This document shows, piece by piece, positions 43,327 to 52,803 of a stretch of 64,000 nucleotides of DNA. Numbering within the stretch: position 1 is the stretch's first letter; every line of letters starts with the position of its first letter. Made by a program: the position numbers and the translations under genes. The stretch is taken from assembly GCF_004322395.1 (NCBI RefSeq), contig NZ_SCTW01000015.1, positions 1 to 64,000 of the forward strand, given 5' to 3'. Origin of the DNA: Methylobacter sp. (GTDB taxonomy: Bacteria > Pseudomonadota > Gammaproteobacteria > Methylococcales > Methylomonadaceae). The notes under the pieces are model-generated. The model was not told the origin of the DNA and did no database searches. It saw nothing but the letters and a program-made list of their open reading frames with translations.

Positions 43327-44385
43327 TCAAGGACAACTCGCTTCTTTTAAGTCGGCCAATATGAGCGGATAAAGTTCACGGACAAGGTAACGTTTTAAGC
43401 ACCGCTGAATTTCTTTGGTTGATTTTCCTTCTGCTGTCCTGCGGGCAACGTAGGCTCGCGTACGCGGATCACTGCGCATCCTGACTAATACAATGGTCCA
43501 TAATGCATTATTTGCGGATCGGCTGCCTCCCCGGTTAAGTCGGTGACGCACGGTTTTCCCCGATGAGGCCGGTAGCGGGTTCGTGCCGCATAAAGCCGCT
43601 AGGGCTGCTTCGTTCCGTAAGCGCTCTGGGTTATCGCCAGCAATGGTTATTAGTGTAGCGGCTGTTTGCGGGCCGACGCCAAATTGATCACGTAGCCGTT
43701 TAGCCCCCTGTTTAGTAAGCGAATCTAACGTCGCATCGAGCTTCTTAAGTTCCTCTGTTAAATATAACCATCGCTCTGCCAATAGGCGAAGCGAGATCGT
43801 TAGTGTTTTAAGTAATACGGTATCGCCTAATGCTTCAAGTTGCTCACAGCCTTTTACACATTGATCGGGTTTTGATTTCCAGAGCCGGTTGCGAATGTCA
43901 TCCGGGGCGCTGACCAGTAATGCACGAAGTTGGTTTATGGTTTGCGTCCTGGCTTTGACGGCACTTCGTCTTGCGACGGAGATCATTCGCATAGCTTCAG
44001 CAACCCCACTTTGGAGCTTAGGTATAGCTTGAGCTTTGCCGGATAAAACCATTCGCGCAGCATTCTCGGCGTCAGTGGGGTCTGATTTCCCTTGAAAACG
44101 GCGCTGTGACCGGTCAGGCCGATTAATTTCAAAAATTTCAACCGTCTTGGTTCGCAAAAATTGCGTTAGGCCGGCACCATAAGTTCCGGTACCTTCAATC
44201 CCGGCACTGCGCAATTGGCCAAAAGACTGAGCCCACCGCCACAATTCCTGGTATCCCGTTAAATTTGCGGGAATCGATAACTCACCAAACCATTTTCCTC
44301 GAGCATCGATGACCACGCCAACGTGGGTATCCAAATGCGTATCCACACCCAAAATTACTTCATAGGGTAAAAATGCTTCGGTCAT
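43327..44385 (-). CDS. IS110-family transposase
   Basis: 352 residues. The N-terminal DEDD (RuvC-like) domain has Asp in GVDTHLDTH, Glu in EGTGTYG, and two Asp in KSDPTDAENAA. The C-terminal Transposase_20 domain includes FGVGPQTAATL and the serine in ASSGKTV. Full length and without visible damage, so the element may be active. IS110 transposases act with an element-encoded bridge RNA. Confidence 0.93.
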   Translation of the reverse strand: MTEAFLPYEVILGVDTHLDTHVGVVIDARGKWFGELSIPANLTGYQELWRWAQSFGQLRSAGIEGTGTYGAGLTQFLRTKTVEIFEINRPDRSQRRFQGKSDPTDAENAARMVLSGKAQAIPKLQSGVAEAMRMISVARRSAVKARTQTINQLRALLVSAPDDIRNRLWKSKPDQCVKGCEQLEALGDTVLLKTLTISLRLLAERWLYLTEELKKLDATLDSLTKQGAKRLRDQFGVGPQTAATLITIAGDNPERLRNEAALAALCGTNPLPASSGKTVRHRLNRGGSRSANNALWTIVLVRMRSDPRTRAYVARRTAEGKSTKEIQRCLKRYLVRELYPLILADLKEASCP

Positions 44386-44396
44386 GGCCTAAAGTC

Positions 44397-44597
44397 TCCT
44401 GAAGATGCTAATAAAATCACCTCACTAACACCCGGACAAGACACTCAAGTTGCAAGACAAAGCTCCTATTAGGTCACAAGTAATAGTTCCGGTGAATATC
44501 GGAGAACGCCGGTACCCAACCGACAGGTCAACACAAAGACAATGAGGTCAATCCCAGCACGGGTCAGATTGGGCCGAACGTTCAAGAGCATTTTATT
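44397..44597 (-). ncRNA. Candidate bridge RNA region of the IS110 element
   Basis: The only long non-coding stretch of the element, directly upstream of the transposase gene. In IS621-like members this left end is transcribed as a structured RNA with loops that pair to target and donor DNA. I infer its presence by position; the fold and guide loops were not determined. Confidence 0.4.
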
Positions 44598-45335
44598 CTG
44601 AGTATCCCAACAGTTGCCTTTACGGCTCATGCTCTGCCGGATGCCGTGCTGTTTTAATAGCGCCCGATGACTTTCCGAAGCATATTGACTGCTTCGGTCA
44701 CTGTGCCACAACAAGTCTTCCCCAGGTTTTCGTTTCCAAATGGCCATTAATAGTGCGTCGTTCACCAGTTTAGTCCGCATATGCTCGGCCATTGACCAGC
44801 CTACGACTTGGCGGGAATACAGATCAATCACGACTGCTAAATACAACCAGCCTTCTTGAGTAGGGATAGTGGTGATGTCGCCGGCATAAGCCTGATTGGG
44901 CTGGTTCACTGTGAATTGACGATCCAGATGATTAGGTGCAATCGGCTGGTCATGCTTGGAATTCGTTGTAGCCTTGAATTTACGTTTCGTTTTACAAACC
45001 AAATCGGCTTCCCGCATCAACCGCCCTATGCGTCGACGACTGACTGCCCGATCTCGGTTTAATAACGATTTTTGGAGTCGCCGAGTTCCATAGGTAGCGC
45101 GGCTCTTCTTGAACAATCCTTGGATAATAGCCGTCAATTCAATATCATCCGTTTCAATCGTGGTTTGGGCGCGATGCAGCCACACATAGTAGGCACTTCG
45201 GGAAACCTGCATCAATCGACACATCGAATCAATTGGAAACTTGGTATCATGCTGTTTGATCCAGGCGTACTTCTCGGCAACTGCTCCTGCGTCGCCTAAA
45301 GCGCCTACTGTTGGTGCTCTACCTCCTGCATCCAT
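44598..45335 (-). pseudogene. IS3 OrfB transposase, 5' fragment
   Basis: Carries the HTH_21 part ([16 protein letters not shown]) and the rve integrase core with Asp in [11 protein letters not shown] and Asp in [11 protein letters not shown], ending at MSRKGNCWD where IS110 enters. The catalytic Glu would lie in the 3' fragment. Extra sequence with stops also separates it from orfA, so the transposase is dead. Confidence 0.85.
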
Positions 45336-45379
45336 GCAGTCGACCGTTGCTCCTTGGCAAAGTACGCTGCTGCCTTTTT

Positions 45380-45637
45380 TTACAGATCGCGCTCCTCTGT
45401 CAGTCGGGCATTTTCTTTCTTTAGACGCTTTAATTCTTCATAAAGATGATCGTCAGTCCGAGCCGTTTTATCGCTCTCTTTCGGGCGGCTATATTTTGCT
45501 ATCCAGGTATGCAGGGTATTCACATTAATACCGAGATCTTTGGCGACCTGGATAATGGGCTTATCGGATTCATTCGCCAGCTTAACCGCTGAGGCTCTAA
45601 ATTCGGCTGTATAGGTTTTTAGTTTTTCTCGGTTCAT
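45380..45637 (-). CDS. IS3-family OrfA (helix-turn-helix)
   Basis: 85 residues: [33 protein letters not shown], and a C-terminal coiled coil [17 protein letters not shown] with a run of A residues just downstream for programmed frameshifting into orfB. Intact, but orfB is broken. Confidence 0.9.
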   Translation of the reverse strand: MNREKLKTYTAEFRASAVKLANESDKPIIQVAKDLGINVNTLHTWIAKYSRPKESDKTARTDDHLYEELKRLKKENARLTEERDL

Positions 45638-45694
45638 TTCGGATCACACTCTTTTCGGGATATTTTAAATTGTGTGTCCGGTTTAGTGTAGCCA

Positions 45695-45949
45695 CATCAA
45701 AAAGCGTGGGTAAGAGCAGGGTTGCCAGTCGGCTCCAATGTATTGTCGGGGCCACACAATCTGCGACATACCTTTGCTAGGCGTCTGCGGTCGGCTGGGG
45801 TACCTTTAGAAACCCGTAAGGCATTGATGCACCATATCGATGGTGACATAACTGTCCACTATTCGCCAGCAGAAATTGAGGAACTGTTGATTGCGGTCGA
45901 GAAATTAAAAACGGTAGAAGGAGTGACTATGTTGCGATTAGCATCATGA
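45695..45949 (+). pseudogene. C-terminal remnant of tyrosine recombinase, cut by the IS3 element
   Basis: 84 codons starting directly at the IS3 inverted repeat: AWVRAGLPVGSNVLSG, HNLRHTFARR (His-x-x-Arg), and HIDGDITVHYSPAE with the Tyr nucleophile. Nearly identical to the pseudogene at 28590-29312 but without its frameshift. It ends about 90 bp before tRNA-Lys. Confidence 0.85.
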
Positions 45950-46085
45950 TTTACCCACTGGGTAATTTGAGAAATAGCAGGCATAAAAAAACCAGCTGAT
46001 GATAACATCTAACTGGTTGATTTACTTGTACTTTGGTGGTGGGTCGTGCGCGATTCGAACGCGCGACCATCGCATTAAAAGTGCG
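45735..46085. repeat. Direct repeat of 29095-29446 (integrase 3' end plus tRNA-Lys 3' end)
   Basis: About 350 bp highly similar to 29095-29446: the integrase C-terminus, the following intergenic stretch (GGCATAAAAAAACCAGCTGA) and the tRNA 3' half. The pair brackets 16.6 kb and could recombine to delete it. Confidence 0.85.
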
Positions 46086-46112
46086 GTGCTCTACCGGCTG
46101 AGCTAACGACCC
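46037..46112 (-). tRNA. tRNA-Lys (anticodon TTT)
   Basis: 76 nt, GGGTCGT acceptor, D arm GCTCAGCCGGTAGAGC, anticodon loop CTTTTAA, T arm GCGCG/CGCGC, CCA encoded. This is the intact copy. Its 3' end points left toward the array of integrated elements. Confidence 0.96.
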
Positions 46113-46161
46113 AACAAAGACCGCCTATTATACTGATAAATCTAATTTTGGCAACATCTTT

Positions 46162-46836
46162 TTAATTTTTGTACCTTGTTGGATCTTGTATTCCTGCTTC
46201 AGCAAATCCAATTTTTCTTAGCCGACAGGCATCACAAACTTGACAAGCACGACCTTGCTCATCGGCGGAATAACAGGAAACGGTGCTTTGATAATCCACA
46301 CCTAACTCAACACCCTGCTTAATAATTTCCGCCTTACTGAGCGCAATCAGCGGGGTATGTATGGTGAAATGTTCACCTTCTACGCCCGCCTTAGTGGCAA
46401 GGTTCGCTAATTGCTGAAATGCTGCGATAAATTCAGGCCTGCAATCAGGATAGCCGGAATAATCTACGGCATTAACACCAATAAAAATATCAGTAAGATT
46501 TAAAACTTCCGCCCAACCCAAGGCAAATGACAGGAATATGGTATTCCTTGCCGGCACATAGGTTACCGGTATACCTTCTTGTGCAGTGTGAGGCACGGCA
46601 ATATGCTCATCGGTCAGTGCTGAGCCGCCGATCGAGCTTAAGCCCAGTTTAATGATTTTATGATCTTCGACTTGATAATCTGCGGCTATCCGCGTAGCGG
46701 CAGCTAGCTCGGCATTATGTCGCTGGCCGTAATCAAAGCTTAAGGCGTAACATTTGAATCCCTGCTTTTTTGCAAGAGCAAGAACGGTAATTGAATCTAA
46801 TCCTCCCGACAGAAGGATAATGGCTTTTTTTTGCAT
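46162..46836 (-). CDS. queC: 7-cyano-7-deazaguanine synthase QueC
   Basis: 224 residues. ATP-dependent synthase converting carboxy-deazaguanine to preQ0. PP-loop [10 protein letters not shown] at the N-terminus and the C-terminal zinc site [17 protein letters not shown]. Full length. It lies 32 bp downstream of queE on the same strand, so the two form a queuosine unit. Confidence 0.96.
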   Translation of the reverse strand: MQKKAIILLSGGLDSITVLALAKKQGFKCYALSFDYGQRHNAELAAATRIAADYQVEDHKIIKLGLSSIGGSALTDEHIAVPHTAQEGIPVTYVPARNTIFLSFALGWAEVLNLTDIFIGVNAVDYSGYPDCRPEFIAAFQQLANLATKAGVEGEHFTIHTPLIALSKAEIIKQGVELGVDYQSTVSCYSADEQGRACQVCDACRLRKIGFAEAGIQDPTRYKN

Positions 46837-46868
46837 ACTTGTACTGAGCGTAGTAGATGTATCGGGGC

Positions 46869-47510
46869 TTACTTACCTTGGGCATCATCCCAGAGTAATT
46901 TATGGAGTTGAAGTTGAAAACGGACAGGTAATCTGTCTTTTAGAATTTTTTCGGCAAGTTCGGTTGGATTTTGCTGCCCCATCACCGGTGAAAATAATAT
47001 CTCACAGCGATTAGGCAAATCATATTCAATTAAAACGGATTTTGACCAATCATAGTCCTTATCATTACCGATAACAAACTTAACTTGGTCTTTTGCAGTT
47101 AGATATTCGATATTTTGATAAAAGTTTCTGCTTAATTCACCTGAGCTGGGTGTTTTAAGGTCCATAACTTTAACAATACGCGGATCGACTTTCGACACAT
47201 CAAGCGCACCGCTGGTTTCAAGCGAGACAACATAACCTTTGTCGGCCAACTTGGTCATTAACTCAAGACAACCCGGCTGTGCCAAAGGCTCGCCGCCCGT
47301 TACTGTAATATAGCGGGCTCCGTATTGTTCAACTTCCGCAATAACCGCATCTATTTCTATTTTTTTACCGCCTGTAAAAGCGTAGGCTGTATCGCAATAG
47401 ACGCATCTTAATGGACAACCGGTGAGTCGAACAAATACGGTGGGTAGGCCTACCGTATTCGACTCGCCCTGTATCGAATAAAAAATTTCAGTGATTCGTA
47501 ACAAACTCAC
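46869..47510 (-). CDS. queE: 7-carboxy-7-deazaguanine synthase QueE
   Basis: 213 residues, radical SAM enzyme. The cluster motif C-x3-C-x2-C is in [15 protein letters not shown], preceded by FYSIQGES and followed by [11 protein letters not shown]. Step before QueC in preQ0 synthesis. It directly follows cpoB (2-bp gap). Confidence 0.96.
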   Translation of the reverse strand: MSLLRITEIFYSIQGESNTVGLPTVFVRLTGCPLRCVYCDTAYAFTGGKKIEIDAVIAEVEQYGARYITVTGGEPLAQPGCLELMTKLADKGYVVSLETSGALDVSKVDPRIVKVMDLKTPSSGELSRNFYQNIEYLTAKDQVKFVIGNDKDYDWSKSVLIEYDLPNRCEILFSPVMGQQNPTELAEKILKDRLPVRFQLQLHKLLWDDAQGK

Positions 47511-47512
47511 AA

Positions 47513-48391
47513 CTACTGTTTAACATCTTCAAGCAGAAGTAATTTCTTGGTCGCCAGACGCGCCGCTGTCGAGCCGGGAAAATCCGTAGTGACTCGCGTT
47601 AAATATTCACGAGCCTTAACCGGATTTTTTTGCTCAACCTCGATAGTGCCTAATTTTAACAAAGCATCAGGCACTTTAGAGCTGCCCGGATAATTTTCAA
47701 TTACGCTATTGAAGGCTTTGCGCGCCGAATCAATATCCTGATTGACTCTATAGGCTTCACCTAGCCAATATTGGGCATTATTTGCATACTCGCCTTTCGG
47801 ATTTTTACCCAGCAATGCATTGAATTCAGCAATTGCCTGAGCGTTATGTCCGTTTCTAAGCGCTTCATAGGCTTGTTGATATTGCTGCTTATCGTCGCCT
47901 ACAGGAGGTAGGCGAGGGGCGTTAGCAGGAGCGGAAGCTTCACCTGAAACTTGCACAGTATCCGTTTTTTGTACTGGAGTCTGCTTAACCTCCGGCACTG
48001 CAGGAGCCGCAACTGGAGTTTCAGCCGCCTTTGCTTCAGATGCAACCGCCTCCCCCTGCGTTTGGGGACTTTCAACGGTCGCCGGTTTAACACCTTCAGC
48101 TTTTTTCTCAAGACCTTGCATCCGCTCATCAAAATCAGAATACATCGTGCTTTGAGATTTTTTCATCTCGGCAATAAGATTTGCCTGCTCTTCTACTTTG
48201 CCTGTGAGTTGCTGCATTTCAGCTTGCAGTTGCTCCAGTCGCCCCATCATTTCATACAGCGCATTGGTTGATGAAGGCTTTACAGTATTGGCCTCACTCG
48301 CTGGGTACATGGAATTATCAACGACTGGCGGTAAAGGATCCGCATTAACAGCGCTACAAACACACAGCAGCATGATAAGACGAGCTTTCAT
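47513..48391 (-). CDS. cpoB: Cell-division coordinator CpoB (YbgF)
   Basis: 292 residues. Signal peptide (MKARLIMLLCVCSAVNA), an N-terminal trimerising coiled coil (LEQLQAEMQQLTGKVEEQ), a Pro/Ala/Lys-rich linker, and C-terminal TPR repeats (AQYWLGEAYRVNQDID, LLKLGTIEVEQKN). Periplasmic; coordinates peptidoglycan synthesis with Tol-Pal constriction. Follows pal in the usual order. Confidence 0.93.
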   Translation of the reverse strand: MKARLIMLLCVCSAVNADPLPPVVDNSMYPASEANTVKPSSTNALYEMMGRLEQLQAEMQQLTGKVEEQANLIAEMKKSQSTMYSDFDERMQGLEKKAEGVKPATVESPQTQGEAVASEAKAAETPVAAPAVPEVKQTPVQKTDTVQVSGEASAPANAPRLPPVGDDKQQYQQAYEALRNGHNAQAIAEFNALLGKNPKGEYANNAQYWLGEAYRVNQDIDSARKAFNSVIENYPGSSKVPDALLKLGTIEVEQKNPVKAREYLTRVTTDFPGSTAARLATKKLLLLEDVKQ

Positions 48392-48393
48392 TT

Positions 48394-48969
48394 TTATTTA
48401 CCTTGGTAAACTATCTCAACGCGACGATTAAGCTCCCAGGATGCTTCGTCGTGTCCTAATGATGCGGGCTTTTCTTCGCCGTAACTAACGGTATCTAGTT
48501 GGCTTTGCGAAACACCTTGAACTTTCATCATACTGACTATGGATTTTGCGCGTTGCTCACCTAATGCAATGTTGTACTCGCGCGAACCTCGTTCATCACC
48601 ATGACCTTCCATAACAACGCGTTGGTCAGGATGTGCCATCAAATATTGTGCATGCGCTGCAATTACCGGAACAAAATCATCCTGAACCTGGCTGCTATCC
48701 AACATAAAATAAATAGTGCTTTTTGACAACGGGTTGTTCGGATCGCTAAATTCAGGGCCTATGCCTGCATTAGGATACATTCCCGAAGCATTCATTTCTG
48801 ACCCGGACAATCCTGATCCATTATTTAAGCCTCTGGTTGACGCATCGTTAATACCACTCGCAGCATTTTGACTGCCGTCGGTAAGACTCGCATCTTTTTC
48901 ATCTTCACTGCAACCGGATAGAATTACCGCGCTTATAGCCAATGCCAATACTGTTTTATTCAATTTCAT
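48394..48969 (-). CDS. pal: Peptidoglycan-associated lipoprotein Pal
   Basis: 191 residues from the ATG at 48969 (MKLNKTVLALAIS); the longer frame adds a non-signal lead. The lipobox LSGC gives a lipidated Cys. The OmpA-like peptidoglycan-binding domain has EGHGDERGSREYNIALGEQR and ELNRRVEIVY. Outer-membrane anchor of the Tol-Pal complex. Confidence 0.95.
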   Translation of the reverse strand: MKLNKTVLALAISAVILSGCSEDEKDASLTDGSQNAASGINDASTRGLNNGSGLSGSEMNASGMYPNAGIGPEFSDPNNPLSKSTIYFMLDSSQVQDDFVPVIAAHAQYLMAHPDQRVVMEGHGDERGSREYNIALGEQRAKSIVSMMKVQGVSQSQLDTVSYGEEKPASLGHDEASWELNRRVEIVYQGK

Positions 48970-49026
48970 TTTTAATTCCAAAAAATAGTTATTAATTTTA
49001 TAAAAAATCTGTCGCACTCAATCGAA

Positions 49027-50310
49027 CTAGGGTGACCATGCCGGTTCACGAATTTCATTGCTATCAAATACCAGCTTCTGTTGCATTTTACCATCCAATG
49101 ATACAGCCGATAAGTAGCCAGCATTACCTTTTCGGGAAGCGTATAAAATCATACTGCCGTTCGGGGCAAAACTTGGTGATTCATCTGATCGGCCATCAGT
49201 GATTACATTAACTGACTTAGTTGCCATATCCATAACGGCAATACGAAAATCACTGCCATTCCCGTGTACCATGGCTATGTTTCTGCCATCCGGTGAAAAA
49301 CTGGCCCTTGCATTATAAGCACCTGAAAAAGTCAGCCTTTTTTCATCTCCACCTTGGCTTGACATAATATATAACTGTGGTTTCCCGCCCCGGTCCGAGG
49401 TAAAAACAATACTACTGCCATCAGGAGACCAAGTTGGCTCGGTATCAATCGCAAAACTTTTAGTTAATTTAGTTAAAGTACGCGTTACCAGATTTAAGAC
49501 AAAAATATCGGGATTGCCATCTTTAGATAAAGTCAGAGCCAATTTCCCCCCATCGGGCGACCATGAAGGTGCGCCATTGATGCCCGGAAATTCGGCAACT
49601 CTGACTCTTTCGCCGGTAGCCAAGGTCTGAATATAAATTGCGGCTGATTTTTTCTCAAACGACACGTAGGCTATTTTTCTGCCATCAGGCGACCACGCAG
49701 GAGACATCAACGGTTCCACGGATGAAGCTATAGTTTGCGCGTTAAATCCGTCTGCATCTGAAACTTGAAGCTTATGGGTACTTTGTCTGCCTTGTCTGCT
49801 GCTGGTAATGTACGCAATCCGGCCACTGAAAACACCTTTTTTACCGGTTAATTTCTCAAAGATCAGGTCGCTGATATGATGAGCCGTTCTACGCAAATCG
49901 CCCGCCGATGATGTCATTCGGTAACCCATCAGTTGTTCGCCCTTATAGACATCAAATAACTGAAACTGGACATTGTACTGACCATGGTCTTCTATCACTT
50001 GACCGATAACCAGGTAATTCTGACCTATAGCCTGCCAGTCTTTGAATTGAATAGCTTCCGCAGTGCCGGGTTTAGCCGGCATACTTTGCTTGTCCAGCGT
50101 TTTAAAATAACCACTACGCCCTAAGTCTGCATCAACAACAAAACTAACATCAACCGGAACGCCCGATGCCCCTTGCATGGCAAAAGGAACCACTGAAATA
50201 GGCAATGCACTCTCAATGCCCTCGGTAATTTCAATCGTCATCTCTGCATAGCTACTTGGCACATAGAAACTAATCAGACCAATCAACAAAACTTTTCTAA
50301 AAAAACTCAC
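49027..50310 (-). CDS. tolB: Tol-Pal system protein TolB
   Basis: 427 residues, signal peptide, an N-terminal alpha/beta domain (IEITEGIESALPISVVPFA), then a beta-propeller with repeated WSPDG units (AWSPDGRKIAYVS, SWSPDGGKLALT, TWSPDGSSIVFTSD). Periplasmic; shuttles between Pal and TolA. Confidence 0.96.
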   Translation of the reverse strand: MSFFRKVLLIGLISFYVPSSYAEMTIEITEGIESALPISVVPFAMQGASGVPVDVSFVVDADLGRSGYFKTLDKQSMPAKPGTAEAIQFKDWQAIGQNYLVIGQVIEDHGQYNVQFQLFDVYKGEQLMGYRMTSSAGDLRRTAHHISDLIFEKLTGKKGVFSGRIAYITSSRQGRQSTHKLQVSDADGFNAQTIASSVEPLMSPAWSPDGRKIAYVSFEKKSAAIYIQTLATGERVRVAEFPGINGAPSWSPDGGKLALTLSKDGNPDIFVLNLVTRTLTKLTKSFAIDTEPTWSPDGSSIVFTSDRGGKPQLYIMSSQGGDEKRLTFSGAYNARASFSPDGRNIAMVHGNGSDFRIAVMDMATKSVNVITDGRSDESPSFAPNGSMILYASRKGNAGYLSAVSLDGKMQQKLVFDSNEIREPAWSP

Positions 50311-50392
50311 TTGTTCACCTCAGTAACTTAACTGAAAAAAGGCCATTAAATGATTGATATCATCTTTATTGATAATCATACCGTGTTTCGGA

Positions 50393-51679
50393 TTATCTGG
50401 AACGGTCCGGATCAAACAAAAACTTAAATGACTTAAATTCTCTAGCAGATAGTTCTTTATCTTTAGGTACCGGAAGTGGCGATGCTTTGTGTACAGCATT
50501 TTCCGCTGACCGATCAAAAACTTCATCACCGCTAGAAGTAACAACAACGGCATCAATCACTGTACCATCTGACATCAATCTGACCTGAATTGTACACTTT
50601 AAACCTTCTGAAGCGGAAACCGGTCGAATCCAGCTTCGGGCTACTTTTTGTCGAATGGCAGCAGCTGCTGTTTTTATCGCCAACTGATCTTGTTCGGCAT
50701 CCATTCTCGCTTGCTCTGCCTCCATTCTTGCAGCTTCGGCTTGTTCCGCCTCGGCTTTGGCTCTGGCGGCTTCAGCTCGCTCCGCTTCAATTTTGGCTTG
50801 TGCAGCCGCTTCAGCTTTTGCTTTTTCTGCTGCCGCTTTCGCTTTGGCGGCCTCCGCCCGCTCCGCTTCGGCCTTGGCCTGTGCAGCAGCCTCTGCTTTT
50901 GCTTTTTCTGCTGCCGCTTTCGCTTTAGCGGCTTCCGCCCGCTCCGCTTCGGCCTTGGCCTTTGCAGCGGCCTCTGCTTTTGCTTTTTCTGCCGCCACTT
51001 TCGCTTTAGCAGCCTCAGCTTTGGCTTGTTCGGCGGCTTCTGCCTTCGTTTTTGCAACTTCGGCTTGTTTTGCTTCGGCCTTAGCTTGCTCAGCGGCTTC
51101 GGCTTTCGCTTTGGCTATTTCGGCCTGCTTTGCTTCAGACTTGGCTTTCTCGGCGGCCTCTGCCTTCGCTTTTGCGGCCTCGGCTTGCTTTGCTTCTGCT
51201 TTGGCCTGTGCGGCGGCGTCGGCTTTTGCTTTGGCTATTTCGGCCTGCTTTGCTTCAGCCTTGGCTTTCTCGGCGGCCTCTGCCTTCGCTTTTGCAGCCT
51301 CGGCTTGCTTTGCTTCTGCCTTGGCCTGTGCAGCAGCTTCGGCTTTCGCCTTAGCTATTTCGGCTTGTTTTGCTTCGGTTTTGGCTTTTTCTTCTTCAGC
51401 TTGCTGTACTGCCTGTTCGGCTTCCTGATTAGTTTCTGTTTCCGGTTTTAGTTTCTCTTCAACCGGAGTTTCATTCTGCTTTTTTGGTTCTGCTGTGATA
51501 TCAGCCGGATTCTTAACTTTAGTTTCATCGACAATTTCAGCATGAATAATTTCAGGCGCGGACTCCGATTCCGTTTTATCGGGTTTCAATAGAGCACTTA
51601 AGGCAAACAGGCCTAATATCGTAAGATGCAAAGCCAAAGCCAGAATGATTGGCCAGGAAAATTTCTTTTTACTATCCAT
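50393..51679 (-). CDS. tolA: Tol-Pal system protein TolA
   Basis: 428 residues. One N-terminal membrane segment (IILALALHLTILGLFALSA), a long Ala/Lys/Glu helical domain II (about 85-330), and C-terminal domain III (SWIRPVSASEGLKCTIQVRL, ENAVHKASPLPVP). Domain II consists of tandem KAEAxxxAKAEAKQAE-like blocks, giving strongly repetitive DNA. Links the inner-membrane TolQR motor to TolB-Pal. Confidence 0.94.
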   Translation of the reverse strand: MDSKKKFSWPIILALALHLTILGLFALSALLKPDKTESESAPEIIHAEIVDETKVKNPADITAEPKKQNETPVEEKLKPETETNQEAEQAVQQAEEEKAKTEAKQAEIAKAKAEAAAQAKAEAKQAEAAKAKAEAAEKAKAEAKQAEIAKAKADAAAQAKAEAKQAEAAKAKAEAAEKAKSEAKQAEIAKAKAEAAEQAKAEAKQAEVAKTKAEAAEQAKAEAAKAKVAAEKAKAEAAAKAKAEAERAEAAKAKAAAEKAKAEAAAQAKAEAERAEAAKAKAAAEKAKAEAAAQAKIEAERAEAARAKAEAEQAEAARMEAEQARMDAEQDQLAIKTAAAAIRQKVARSWIRPVSASEGLKCTIQVRLMSDGTVIDAVVVTSSGDEVFDRSAENAVHKASPLPVPKDKELSAREFKSFKFLFDPDRSR

Positions 51680-51688
51680 CGAAATTTA

Positions 51689-52129
51689 TTATTCGCTCGA
51701 CTTGGTCATTAAACCCACACTGGACACACCGGCATTTTTTAATCCCGCCATCAACGTAACGACAACACCGTAATCAATACCTTTGTAAGCTCCGATTAGA
51801 ACCTGCGTTTTCGGTTTGTTGGCTAATACTGCCATTACCCGGCCTTCTACCTCTTCTGGCTGTACCTGCTCCGGTTCTTTATCATCAATTGTAATAAAAT
51901 ATTGACTCTGTTCATTAATCGACACAATAACAGGTAAATTATCGCCTTCCGATTCTACCGTTGCAGATTCAGCTTGAGGAAGCTCGACCTGCACACCTGT
52001 CTGCAACATCGGCGTGGTGATCATGAAAATAATCAGTAACACCAAAGTCACGTCAATGTAAGGAACTACATTGATTTCCGCCATGGGCTTTCTGCGCCCA
52101 TTTTTTCTGCTTATTTCCGGTCCGCTCAT
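51689..52129 (-). CDS. tolR: Tol-Pal system protein TolR
   Basis: 146 residues, ExbD/TolR family. One membrane segment with the motor Asp in NVVPYIDVTLVLLIIFMI, and a periplasmic domain ending in LMAGLKNAGVSSVGLM. Its start overlaps the tolQ stop. Confidence 0.95.
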   Translation of the reverse strand: MSGPEISRKNGRRKPMAEINVVPYIDVTLVLLIIFMITTPMLQTGVQVELPQAESATVESEGDNLPVIVSINEQSQYFITIDDKEPEQVQPEEVEGRVMAVLANKPKTQVLIGAYKGIDYGVVVTLMAGLKNAGVSSVGLMTKSSE

Positions 52130-52803
52130 TTTTGATGCGCCTGCCTTTGTAACAACACGACGAACTCTTCAACAAACAGTTCATAACGGCCGGTCAATCT
52201 GTCCAGTCGAGTGGAAAAGCGGTTATAGGAAATAACCGCGGGGATCGCGGCAAACAGGCCGATAGCTGTTGCAATCAACGCTTCGGCAATCCCCGGTGCG
52301 ACTTGCGCCAAAGTTGCCTGCTTGACATTACCTAGCGACATGAATGAATTCATGATGCCCCACACCGTGCCGAACAAACCGATGTAAGGACTGATCGATC
52401 CGACCGTAGCAAGAAATGCCAAATGCTCATCAAGCCGTTCCAATTCTCTCGACAATTCGATGCGCATGACTCGTTGCGCACTTTCCACCTGTACTCCGGG
52501 CTCTACATTACCGGCTTGCCTCATTCGGGAAAATTCTTTATATCCCGCCAGGAATATTTTCTCTATACCTTCCGGCTCAAAATCCTTGGCTGCCAATTTT
52601 CTATAAAGGTCGGCCAATACCACGCCTGACCAAAACTGCTCTTCAAATTCATCGGTGATTTCAACCGCTCGATTAAGCTCTTTGCGTTTAGTAAAAATGA
52701 ATGTCCATGATGACATTGATGCAGTTAGCAATATCAGCATGACGAATTGAACAACAAAACTGGCTTCTTTAACTAAATGGAAAATCGATAAATCAGTATT
52801 CAT
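52126..52803 (-). CDS. tolQ: Tol-Pal system protein TolQ
   Basis: 225 residues, MotA/TolQ/ExbB proton channel. Three membrane segments; conserved FLATVGSISPYIGLFGTVWG and GIAEALIATAIGLFAAIPAV. Overlaps ybgC upstream by 11 bp and tolR by 4 bp. Confidence 0.96.
   Translation of the reverse strand: MNTDLSIFHLVKEASFVVQFVMLILLTASMSSWTFIFTKRKELNRAVEITDEFEEQFWSGVVLADLYRKLAAKDFEPEGIEKIFLAGYKEFSRMRQAGNVEPGVQVESAQRVMRIELSRELERLDEHLAFLATVGSISPYIGLFGTVWGIMNSFMSLGNVKQATLAQVAPGIAEALIATAIGLFAAIPAVISYNRFSTRLDRLTGRYELFVEEFVVLLQRQAHQK

Larger units (their letters stand above)
43317..44597 (-). mobile_element. IS110-family insertion sequence
   Basis: About 1.28 kb sitting exactly within the conserved [13 protein letters not shown] codons of the host IS3 orfB. 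It has no long inverted repeats. The transposase occupies most of the element; a 200-bp non-coding end lies upstream of it, the arrangement of the IS110 (IS621-like) group rather than IS1111. Confidence 0.8.
43098..45694 (-). mobile_element. IS3-family element split by an IS110-family insertion
   Basis: Terminal inverted repeats are visible: left 43098-43120 begins TGTCAACACTTTTCCGGACA and right 45672-45694 (complement) begins TGGCTACACTAAACCGGACA. Inside are orfA, a broken orfB and a complete IS110 element. The flanks (a membrane-protein gene on the left, an integrase on the right) do not share a target duplication, pointing to later rearrangement. Confidence 0.85.

Noticed and set aside
50590-51451. 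Long open frames on the + strand opposite tolA
   Set aside because: They arise from the repetitive Ala/Lys/Glu codons of tolA read backwards; composition (Phe/Cys/Gly or Ala/Ser only) is not protein-like.
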